DNA from: Nosema muscidifuracis
Taxonomy: Eukaryota > Microsporidia > Nosematidae
Assembly: GCA_028335825.1 (NCBI GenBank)
Contig: JAIOKI010000010.1
Coordinates: 186,001 to 250,000 of the forward strand
DNA length: 64,000 bases
Direction: 5' to 3'
A program made the translations under genes and the position numbers. Position 1 is the stretch's first letter. Every line of letters begins with the position of its first letter. Positions 53,290 to 64,000 of the stretch are shown piece by piece. Below the pieces are notes generated by a model. That model saw only the letters and a list, made by a program, of their open reading frames with translations. It was not told the origin of the DNA and searched no databases.

Positions 53290-55700
53290 GGCATGAAAAT
53301 ATATAAATAATGAACATGGCTAAGAATAAAAGTAAGAGTGGTAACAGGGCAACCAAAATGAAAATAAAAATAAGAAAAAAAAGAAATGAAGAAGGTTAGT
53401 GTAAATAAAGAAATTACAGAACCTGTTCCAACTGGAGATTTTTAAAAGAAGGATATTCTATCTAACTTTAATATCCTAGAAGTAAGAGATGATAAAAATA
53501 TATTAACTGAAAAATTTTAAGAAAAGTCTTTAGAAAAACTTATAGTTCCAGTATATGAGGTTAAGTTAATTAATACCGTAATTAAAAAAGACGCAGTTAA
53601 AGAATGCATTGATCAAAAAGTTAATTTAAATGTAGATGAAGAAGTAAATATAAAAAGCTTGATAAATTTTTATGAATCTTTAAAGATAAAGATTGTATCT
53701 AAGGATATTAAATTAGGAAATATCGACCAGAAAGATAATCCGAAATATATTACTAAACATACTAAAATAGTTCAAAATAATTATGATAGAAAAAATATAC
53801 TAGAATTAGCTGAACGTAAGAAGAAATTCGAGGAACTATTAATCTTTTGGTCAAGGAAGCCATAATTAAATGTTTCAAATATTTATTTTTCGAAAAAAAT
53901 CATAAACCTTTATTATTTTATTTTAATAAAATACATTAACTAAATTTTATGTTATTTTTATAATTAAGTATAAGAAGATAAATACAAATATTATAATTTC
54001 TCATCTTAAAAGTGATAAGATAACTAATTATTAAAATAAAATTTAACTACCGAGTTTTATCAAAAAGCCAAAATTTAAATATAACGGAATTAATGAAAAA
54101 ATCAAATTATTTTGCAAAATATTAAGAAAATCACAATATTTCTTTAATAATACAAAATCTAATTTTTTCTAAAGTTAATTTGAAAATTATTAATTTTAAA
54201 ATATAATTATCAGGATTCATTTTCCTTTTGCAAGTTTTCATAATTTTTCTTATTTTCTTTTCTACAGAATGATTTTCTAAAAAGTTTCTACTATGATTTA
54301 AAAATAAATTGAGCTTTAGTTAATAACTTTACATTTTTTAGATCATTTCTAGATTAGAAAGATTTATTTTTACGTCTTTTTATAAATATTCTATCATAAT
54401 GTAAATTTAAACAAATATTTTAATATGAGATATCTTTTAAAAAAGATCTGAAGTTTTTGAAATTATTAAAATATAGGTTAAGATATTTAATAGTAGATAT
54501 ATAAACATCAATTTTTTTTATTAAAACTCTCTGAATAAATTTAATATATTAATCAAAATCAATCTTTTAATGTTTAATTAAGAATAATATGCTAGAAAAC
54601 ATATATTACTCAATTTATTTATCAATGTCGAAAGTATCATCATTTAAAACAGTAGCAAATTATTACAAATTTATTCTATTATTTAAAATCTTAAAAAAAA
54701 TTTGACTCTAAAATGCTGATAAAATATTCATTAGAAATCACTAATGATAAAATTGATGACAAAACAATAGAGATAGTTTTTCAAGATGAAATACATGGTT
54801 TTTAAAATATAAATAATCCTATATTTGAAAAATCAATATTACTAAAAATACTAACAAAAGAGAATACTTGGAAAAAAGATAAATTGATCTTCAGAATTGT
54901 AAATAAAAAGCATTTGATTTTATTTATAATATGTTTATAAATAATACAAATGATTTACAAAATATAGACGAATTTATTGATATTTTATACCAAATTCATT
55001 ACTAAATTTATAGAAATGGAAGTTTTAAAAGATCTACTATCAATTCATTAAATGAATATGGTAAGATAAAAAACTTTGAATCCATATTAGATAATGAAAT
55101 AGGGGGTATTTATTTTTGTAGAAAAAAATAAAAAAAATTTAATTATTTAGAAATGTATATTTTTCAAATTTTTCTTCTAATTCCTTGTATTGGAAACAAT
55201 AAGAAAAAATTCTTTACTGGTATGCTTAATCTTTAAATTTATATCTTATTTGATTCAAGAATTGATTATGTATGTAAAATAATGAATTATGAATATGACG
55301 ATCTAAATCTAATAGATTTTTGAAACTTAATTAATCAGAAAATGAATCTTATAAATTTCAAACTAAAAGTATTGGTGAGATTTTAAAAAAAAACTAATAA
55401 GATTAAACATCTTACTAAATTAATAATAAGTTAGTTTTTACTGAATCTTATTATAATTAGAGATTACAAGTCACTATAATATATTTATTTGTTAAATCAC
55501 AAAAAAATAGAAAATTATAATTATCTAGATTTCTATAATTTATAAACATGTCTTAATATAGAAATTATATAATTTTTAATTATATTTTGGTCGATAGTTA
55601 CAATAAATTAACAGATATTGTAGTATCGAATAATGAAAAAAAAGTGACTATTCAACTATGTTCTTGTAAAATTGAACAAGGGTTAAAGAAATATTTTTTA
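53290..55700 (+). pseudogene. Decayed coding-like sequence of unknown family
   Basis: From about 53310 the plus strand reads as a Lys/Asn-rich protein (MAKNKSKSGNRATK-like). It continues through a surviving frame of 68 codons (53659-53865), and a second coding-like stretch occupies about 54.7-55.3 kb (MLIKYSLEITNDKIDDKTIE...). The composition is as AT-rich as the host genes and lacks reverse-transcriptase or transposase motifs. It could be a member of a subtelomeric host gene family or part of an unrecognised element. I do not recognise it. Confidence 0.35.
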
Positions 55701-55990
55701 TTTAAATATTTTAATTAATGAGATTATATTAAAATTTTAAAAACTTAAAAAAACTTAAAACTATAAGCATAGAACCATGATTGACGAGAGAATCGATAAA
55801 AAAACATTTTTAGATAGAAATATTTTAATTTAAGATAATTAAACTTTTTTTTATTATACTTTAGAATTAATCTTCCTTAAATTATAATATAAAATTTTCT
55901 ATAATTCTTTTTAAATCATAAATATAATTTTTTTATGATTCTTCTCTATTTTGTAGAATCATATTTGTAAGGTAATAATAATTTATGATT
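55701..55990. other. AT-rich spacer before LINE copy c
   Basis: Runs of A and T only. There is no ORF or named repeat. Confidence 0.4.
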
Positions 55991-58900
55991 ATGTATGGGT
56001 AAAAAAGAAGAAAAGAGAGCTGAAACGAAAATTTTAAAAACAACAGCAGCAGCTACACTGAATCAAATAATAAACAAATAAGACAATGATCCAACCAGGA
56101 AATAAGAGAGATTGCAGAAGCCTTGAACAATCTAGCAGCACTAGTTTCTGTGATATCAGAAGTTCAGGCCTACCAAGCAAATGCCAAGAAGTGGTTGGTA
56201 AAAAGTAAAGAAGTTTTATTGTGAAAAAATTAGCGACAAAACATCCGAAAGAATAATTAAGAAACTAGCACAGAAGGCACTCATAAATGAAGCAGGAATC
56301 TCACTAGAGTAAGAGAATGAAGACTCTAGAAGTGATAGCCTTAGAAGCTTCGGTTAAAGACATAGCAAGACAAAGTAAAGTTGACAAAGATTTTAAGAAT
56401 AAATGGCTTAAATTGAAGGATAAAGAGTTGACAAGGCAGAAATTACACGAAAGGTATGCTTGCTAAAAGTAGATGTAGAAATACTAGAGTTACTAACTAA
56501 TTCGGTCGGGTGTTTTTACTACATAATACCGTAAAAAGTATGGAGGATATAGCCAAGATCCTCAAAATAGTACAAATGAGCTACAAGGAACTTACAGCAA
56601 AAAAAATATTAATCGTAAAGAAAATATATGTAATAAAATAAGCAACCTTAACTCAGTAAAAAATTCTCTAAACATCAAGAAGACAACAAGAATGTGACTG
56701 GAGCAAAAAAAACTAACATTAACTAAACCTAAAGATAAAGTTCTGAGAAACGTGTAGCAATATATAGTAGGAAGATAATAGACTACGATCGAATGAAAGT
56801 GTTTAGAAAGCAAAACAGCAAGTTTAAATTGTATCGAGGACTGTTTTATAAAGACTACAGAAAGAGGATAAGGAATATGATGTCACAAAAGAAATGATTA
56901 ATGAGTTTTGGTCTATGATGTGGAAGGAAGAACCAGAAGCAGAGAGAGAAAGATATGAAGAGAGTATTATTATCAGAAGAAGTATTAATTGAGGTAAATG
57001 AATGGCTACCCAACTTGAAAACTGTTACCTCGATAGAATTTTTAACTTCTTCATCAAGAAGATGACTGCTATCCATAAAGAACTGTACAACATTACGAGA
57101 AGAATTTGTCTTGAGGATGATTGGTTCTATAAAGGGTCAATTTATCTGATACTAAAATCGAGCAAGAATTTTAGACCCATTACGTGTATGCTCAACTTAT
57201 ACAAAGTAGTCACTAAATATACAACATTAGTACTCCAGAACATCGTAGAAGCCAAATGGGGACGAAAGAACAAGCGCTTACAAATATAATATTAAACAAA
57301 AGTCATAACTATAGACTAAAGACGACTTGGAATGACATGAAAGAAGCATATGACTCCGTTACTCACATCTATTTACTAGAGTGCATCAAAAGTTTATAGA
57401 TTCCAAAATTTATAGAAGAATTTGTCAAGAACATAACTAAAAGGTGGACACTTAAAATAAGAGTAAAAAATCAGATCGTATTAAATAAGCAGGTGAAAAG
57501 AGGAATCTTACAAGGAGATAGTCTTTCTCCGTTACTCTTTGTTTTATGTATGGTCCCTGTAAGCAAGAAATTGAATGGGGTTTACCCAAAAATAAGAATC
57601 AACACAGAAGGAAAGCGCTTTTTTGCAGCCATATTTATGGATGACATGAAATTACTAGTAACTATTGATGAAGTAATAAGTACAATGGTAGTTGAAGCCA
57701 AAAGGTTTTTACAGTAGTAGGTCTAGAAATGAATAATGATAAATTTGCAAAGTGTGTTGATAGTGCTAGATGGATGCAAGTACTTAGTATTGTTTGAAAA
57801 TGACATAGATAAAATAACGGGAGAAACTAAAGATTAAGATATCGAAAGAAATTCAGAGAAAATGTGAGTCTCCGTGTAAGACAAAGCTAAACGCTAGAAA
57901 CCTGTTCAAGGCAATGAATGAACATTCTATATCACACATTACAATGTAGGCATCTTAGGGGTCGAACCCAATGAATTCAGAGAGCTAAACGATATAGTTC
58001 TATATATCATATTCACCAATGGCATGTTGTAGAGAAGTTATATCTTCCAAGGAAGAGATCTTATTAATGTTGAGCATAAGAGTAAAAGAATGCTATTATA
58101 ACTATAACTGAGGCTAGATAACAACAAAGAAACTATGTAAGAAGAAAAGCAATTATAAAGACCGAGAAGAAGAACAATATGCATCTAGCATGGATAAGAC
58201 CCTTACTTGTAGAGAAGTATGATCTGGAAAAAGGGTTTACACTAGAAGAAGCACAGAAATCATATCTGTATATACCGGGAAGATCCCCTTTTGAGCATCA
58301 AAAATTAAGCTCTCTGGCTTACTAAAAAAATATTACGGCTATAGAAAAAAGGGCACTATGTGCATTTCAGGATAAAAATATCTTCCTAGAAAAAAAATGT
58401 TATATACCCACATTGTAATAAAAAACATGAAACAGTAGATCATATGGCGAAAAAATATTATAGAATGCTCTATCATAATTATATGAGAAGACATAATGAA
58501 GTGCTACGGTGTATTCGCCTTCAATTTTGTAGGAATTTTGGGCTTACAAAAAATTAGAAATCACTTCATGCAGGAGTGTATTGCATCAAAATATATTGAA
58601 ATTAGAGTTGATTCGCGAATTCAAAGCGATATAAATGTAAAATAAAATAAATCTTATAATACATACGCTTAGGAAAGAAGTCGTAATAATAGATGTGTGA
58701 GTAACCAGCTTTTATAATTTGCGAACCGTGAATACAGAGAAAAAGCATAAATATGATTTATAACAACCACTACGCTTCGCCATACAAGTATAAGTCCAGG
58801 ATAATCACTTTCGTTGTAACTTGGGACGGTATAGTAACAAACTTCCATGGTGTATACAGAATTAAACTTAATTTAGATAATTACATCGAGGCATACATCC

Positions 58901-59060
58901 AGATGAAAATACTCAAGATTACATTGGAAAACCTAACTATGGAAAGTCGCCGCAGAACCTGCGATAATGAAGTCATAGTAGGTAGTAGTCTAAAAGTAGA
59001 AGGAAGGAAACCTATTGAAGATATAAAAGTGGCCTACGCGGTAGGTGAAAAATAAGATAA
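55990..59060 (+). mobile_element. Decayed R4/Dong-type LINE (copy c), best preserved
   Basis: The order on the plus strand is clear. An N-terminal charged region lies at 56.0-56.8 kb. The reverse-transcriptase lead-in SIYLILKSSKNFRPITCMLN is in frame 57002-57289, and AYDSVTHIYLLECIKS near 57.35 kb. GILQGDSLSPLLFVLCMVP and the catalytic FMDD (frame 57493-57717) follow. A zinc-finger-like HCNKKHETVDHM...RRHNEVLRCI is near 58.4-58.5 kb. The restriction-like-endonuclease region (frame 58753-59055, VTWDGIVTNFHGV) ends it. A Cys/His block followed by a C-terminal nuclease is the R4/Dong arrangement. It has several stops and frameshifts, so it is inactive. No target duplication was identified. Confidence 0.8.
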
Positions 59061-59149
59061 AAATATCATAAAACTATACCCTACAAAACAATTAAATCTT
59101 TATATTTTTATTTATGGAATTTATAGGTTCGTAATTTTATTTATTTGAG

Positions 59150-60050
59150 CAATATTATGAATAGCGGTTTTTCTTGCAATAATAACATTTCACTTTGGCA
59201 TGTTCTGTTTGTTGTTCTTCTATTTAGTAAATTATTCATCCATCATTTTTGTTAAATTATAGTTTTAAATTTTTCTCAATTTAATAAATTTCTATACAAC
59301 ACTATTTCAAACAAATAAAAATACAATACTGCATAATATCTCAGTTATAGTTTCTCTTCTTAAATTCTAAACCACATCTTTTTCTATTAGGTTATTTTCA
59401 TCATATTTATTTTCTAATCTTTTAATATACTGACTCTTAGACTTATCTCCATATCTTCATAGATATTCAAAAGCATGCTCAATGCAATATTAATTACTAT
59501 TTTTTGAGTTTATCTCATGATTTTGGTATTTTCTCGTCAAATATATGAAACCAATTCTTTATCGAAGAGATATTTCTAATATAATTATTATTTTTTAAGT
59601 CCTGTTTCTCAAATTCTTATTAGCATTTCATTATGAATATTTCTCTTTTTCTTTCATTTTCTTTCTAAAGATGATATTAAAGACTTTTCCTAAATTATTA
59701 TTTCTAAAGTTCTTAGATTTTCAATTGTAAAATATCTTATTCCAAATATATTATTAATTTCGATGCATTACTCAAAGGCAAAGGCATTTATAGCAAGATT
59801 TGAAACACATTCGGGGTTTCTCTTCTTTTATGTATAAAATATATTTTTAACATATATCATTTCGTATTTACAATATAACTCTAATAAATAAAGCTAATCG
59901 TAAATGATTAATTTTTCTTATCTTTTATACCTCTAAGTATTGAATTTTGTTTCATTTTGAAAGCAAATATCTTTCCAATGAGAATGTGGTGGAGCATCAC
60001 ACATTTTTATCATAATAATTTGCTTATAAATTTATATCCGTGTGGTGAAC
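59150..60050 (-). mobile_element. Fossil LTR-retrotransposon Gag region
   Basis: The minus strand shows a zinc-knuckle-like Cys cluster (VKCYYCKKN) near 59.18-59.21 kb with Gag-like charged helical text upstream to about 59.9 kb. It is broken and old, with approximate ends. No polymerase is attached on the same strand. Confidence 0.4.
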
Positions 60051-60399
60051 CATATTTTATGTTGATAATAAATATAATGACATACATTATGTCTCGAGAA
60101 AATAAATAAAACTTCGATTTTATAAGTATAATACGAAAAAAAACTTTTAGATTATCTTAAAAGTCTCAACATATAAGACTGGTTTCAAAAGCTAGAATAA
60201 GTATAGTTGTGATATGCTTGGTCCGAAAACAATTAAGATTTAATACAATAGATTTGATAAACGACGTAATAGAAGACAGCCTTTAACTTATCGAAATGTC
60301 TGACGAAAACTAGCGCTACTTACTATTTTCAATGTAACTAAAGCACGACAAATATCATTTCATAGTTTAAATCGAATTGACAAGTTAACGTATTTTTAT

Positions 60400-62800
60400 C
60401 AAATAACTCTATAACAAGATAAATGCGGGACTTGGTGTTTACTATTATCTTACAGAATGCCACGATAACCAAAATAAGAGAATATCGCAAGATCTATTTA
60501 TGCTAGGAATAAGTAGGAATATCAAGAAGATTCTTATAAAAAAGGTCTTTAAGAAGTACAGGATATATTAGAAGATATAGAGATAATAGAAGAATTAAAA
60601 ATAGTTATTGAAGATAAATAAATCCAACAACATATAAGTGAACCTGAAGGTTAAGAAATAAGAAAAATAAGCAAATGAGTATACGAATGAAACTAATAAG
60701 ACCTCAAAAAAAATTAGTAAGAATTATACAATCTCTTTCTTAATGTACAAACAATTTAGTTTTCTTGAGATTTTATAGACTGATGTAATCATTCTAAAAC
60801 ATATTTATACATTAAATTAGGCTCGGGTTCCAAACACAACTTTATCTTGAAATAATGTGCTAAACTGTTACATTTTTTCATTCAAAGATGACAAAGAAAT
60901 AATCTGCACAAATAAAACAGTAGAATTCAACATAAGTACCTAAAATGGCTTACAGTAGTCTAATGTAAAACTCTACTTATACTAAAGCTTTTAACGAACA
61001 TAATATTAGTAAATTTATTTGATTTTCAGACTAAGATGGTAATTGACTACTCAAAAGAAAACTAATTTGAAACTGAACAGGGCTGGAATAAAAAAATTAC
61101 TGAAGTACCAATAAGAACTCGAAAATTTGTTTTAAGAAAAACTATACTTTATTAAAACAGAATTCCTAAATAAAGAAATTAAAGCATATATTAAAGTACA
61201 TATCTAGGAGCAATAGAAACCGATAAATATTTCGTAATACAAAAAACTAACATTATGAAATTCTATAAACATGACCAGCAGAAACTAAAGAATAGATACA
61301 GAGGATTTAAGAAAATGAAATTATATAGGAAAGTAAGTAAAGTTATTTCAGTCTGATATTTATCATTAAAAAAATGGAAAATAATTTTAGTATTAGATTA
61401 TAAAGACAAATACATATAATCCATTAAATGATACAATTTCCCAGGGCTCTGAATAAAATCTGTACTAACTAGGTAGATCTTTTAAATAGTTTTTCAATTA
61501 AGATTAGATAATTAATATAAATAATTTTTGATATTCAATATACTAGGAAGAATATTCAAATGCACAAGTTTGCTTTTGGATTAAAATAGGATTCAAAATG
61601 TCATGATAGAAATACTTTAAGATATAGAAACCATTTCAATATACATGACAATATTATATTTTCAGCAAAAGATATCTATGAACATGAAAAAATCACATGA
61701 GGTATTAAAAAGACTAAAAAAGTATAATGTAAAGATTAACTTTAAAAATCAGAGTTTATGACAGATCAGATGGATATTATAGATAATAAAGTCTTCAAAG
61801 GTACTCAACAAAGTTTAGAACCATACAGAAATCGATGATAAAGAGTAAACGAAATATTCAAAAAATTATAAGTATACTAAACTAGTATAGAAATTTTATA
61901 CCAAACATAAGTCCAGAAATTATAGAGATCATATAAAAACTAAAGAAGAAATAAAAATTACAGAATTAAATATTATCTGACGAATGTAAAATATAATACC
62001 GTGAAACTACATTGAAATTTATACAGATAACAGAATTCTACTATTCAAAACAAAATAGCGATAGAATAAGAATATGGAAATTATTACTGAACGAATATAA
62101 TTATTGTCTCAATACAATAGAAGGTAAAGAGAATGAAATCACAGATTACCTGATCCGGTTTATATTTAGACACGGAAGAATTCAAGAAGTTCAAACTGGA
62201 ATCATGTAAATTAAAAGAAATGAAATAAGAATTTATAAACCCAATAGATCAATATGCAAAAGATAGGTAAAAACAAGCGAAACTACAAATAAGATTCAAA
62301 ATAACTGAAAAGAGGCAAAAAAACAAAGAATAATGATCACAGAAGAAGTAAAAAAGTTCATCAATTTCATTTCGAAGTGTTTAGCTATTCAGATATGCAA
62401 GTGACTTATTATAATATAAAAAATTATATAGTTGCAAATATGTGAAAAAAAGTTATTAAGAAAGTTATCGAAGATTGTGATATGTTCTAAAAGAATATAA
62501 AAAACTCTAAAATAATAATAAACTGCTTAATAAAAGTAAAAAACGCATTTAAAAATTGTATGGATTAAATTGAAGAATACTTTCTTACAGCAAAAGAAAT
62601 ATTTACGAGGTACAATTGAGTCTATTATCTAACATAATCTCATGAACTTTCATGTCTAGAAGAATGAACGAAAAAACAATTATTACTTAATAACACATAA
62701 CGAAAGAAATTATAAGCAAAAAGTACAATGAATATCTAAGATAAAATAGTATTATTCTAGGTGATACCTTCAAAGTATAGCCAACCCTCAAACAAAATGA
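60400..62800 (+). mobile_element. Fossil LTR retrotransposon Pol region (Ty3/gypsy-like)
   Basis: Plus-strand text matches the connection after the gypsy reverse-transcriptase active site near 61.68-61.76 kb (LKRLKKYNVKINFKK). It also matches the RNase H end near 62.07-62.16 kb (WKLLLNEYNYCLNTIEGKEN). Heavily broken and old, with many breaks. No LTRs were identified and the ends are approximate. It may or may not belong with the minus-strand Gag relic beside it; the opposite strand argues against this. Confidence 0.65.
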
Positions 62801-64000
62801 TAGCAAAGACTATTAGAATATTCAATAATGAAAAAATAGTGAAAAGAATAGATATAAATTACAAAATATTAATACTACATTTATCATTTATGAACTTGCA
62901 TGGATATAATTTTTTAACTCCTGATGAAAAACAAATAAGTACATTTAGGAAGGTAATAAATAGACAAAACGGCTAAATAAAATAGGATTAATATAATATA
63001 AATGATTAAGTATTTAGAAATAAATTTGATGTAACAAAATAAAGAAAATCAGGAGAAGAAACGATAGAATGGTTTGGAGATGATAGATGAATTTATAAAC
63101 ATGATTCAAATAAAATGAAAGGGGAAATGTGATAAACCAACATTTTATATCAATAAGCAATTTGATGACATAAATAAATTACAGAGATTTGATAAATAAA
63201 ATGTTTATTTCTGAAAATTAAACCATGATATTCAATCTCATTTCTACAAAATGCATTTATCACCGAAATACATGATTAAATATTTTTTTATCCAAATTAA
63301 ATAATATTTAAAAATAACACTTCAAAATGAGAACGTATAATTTATTAAATTCACTTTACGAGAGCTCATTATATCCATAATATTCACACAATAAAACATA
63401 CTTCTACGAAGGATATGCTAATATGAAATCCTTGATTCAGATATAAAACAATATTTCTTCCATAAGCCTGTGGACTACGTTCAATTTATAATACTCGATA
63501 ATATTATTGTTAAATATTTTGATATAATTCTTTTTATTCGTCCCTTTATAAAAATTATTTAATATTTTTCGTAGGAATTAATTTAACATTAGTCTTAACG
63601 AAAACATACAAGAAAAATTAGCATAAAAATATTCGTGAAAAGCTTCACAGTTTCATTCTTTGAAATACTATTTGCTTACTTCTATAGTCTGGAACTGAAT
63701 GTGCGACATACAACAAATAATACATTTTAAAAATGTTTATGAGACTGACAATATGGTCAATTTTCAAACAGAGTTTTCAGAATTATAAACTTATAAAAAA
63801 TTATCAAATAATATTTAAGTCAAACAACAATTATTCAAAACAAATCACAAATCTACATAAAACGAAATATCAACTTTTTTTTTCGTTTTTATCTCAATCA
63901 GTATAAATTTCAAATTCTGCAAAGAGATACTATTCTTTAATTCAAATATAAAGAACCAAATGGTATTTAATAAAAACTAACTTGAAAATTTACTAGGTGA
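62801..64000. other. Unassigned AT-rich DNA to the window end
   Basis: A 71-codon open frame at 62761-62976 shows no recognisable motif and may be the tail of the preceding fossil. From 63.0 kb on I see only decayed AT-rich sequence with no gene, RNA or telomere-like repeat. Confidence 0.35.

Noticed and set aside
1-64000. tRNA genes
   Set aside because: No cloverleaf with paired acceptor and T arms was found. GGTTCAA-like text at 16.45 and 16.70 kb belongs to the LINE 3' tail.
1-64000. CRISPR arrays
   Set aside because: The repeat arrays present are minisatellites without unique spacers, and the organism is eukaryotic.
27000-64000. Short ORFs of 60-110 codons across the relic region as host genes
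   Set aside because: They either match pieces of mobile elements or lack start motifs and protein-like composition.

Overview
The window looks like a microsporidian nuclear genome, probably of the Nosema/Vairimorpha group. Three things point that way. The rRNA genes carry the microsporidian SSU 5' signature and have no separate 5.8S gene. Short intronless genes are tightly packed, and most have a CCC or CCCC trinucleotide just before the start codon. The DNA is extremely AT-rich by eye. From memory, the SSU text reads closest to bee-infecting Nosema (N. ceranae / N. apis); no alignment was run.

Region 1 (about 0.8-16.0 kb) is a normal gene-dense block. It encodes the tRNA ligase RtcB, the cullin-RING subunit RBX1, a three-SANT chromatin protein, a large Gln-rich repeat protein, the rRNA m5C methyltransferase NOP2, the tRNA adenosine deaminase subunit TAD3, the C-terminal half of an M16/insulysin-like peptidase and a TBC1D13-like Rab GAP. 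It also has several small or unassigned proteins, two of them very short acidic ORFs. The theme is core RNA processing, protein turnover and trafficking. Intergenic stretches carry short tandem repeats, several foldbacks and one well-structured candidate ncRNA at about 2.2-2.34 kb.

Region 2 (about 16.2-22.55 kb) is a complete-looking two-ORF, APE-type LINE on the minus strand. Its ORF1 stop overlaps the ORF2 start, and its 3' tail is serially repeated. A 97-nt copy of its own ORF2 zinc-finger segment sits just before ORF1. It lies directly downstream of, and in the same direction as, region 3.

Region 3 (about 22.6-26.54 kb) is one rDNA unit on the minus strand in the order SSU - short AT-rich ITS - LSU (with 5.8S-equivalent sequence at the LSU 5' end).

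Region 4 (about 26.5-64 kb) has no intact host gene that I can see. It is a graveyard of decayed mobile DNA. It holds three relics of R4/Dong-type LINEs, an old copy of the APE-type LINE plus ORF1-like remains, two Merlin and one Mutator-like DNA transposon relics, and at least four fossil LTR-retrotransposon segments. One of the LINE relics lies inside an LTR fossil. A one-sided unit next to rDNA followed by about 37 kb of nested relics is what a subtelomeric chromosome arm would look like, but no telomere repeat is present to prove it.
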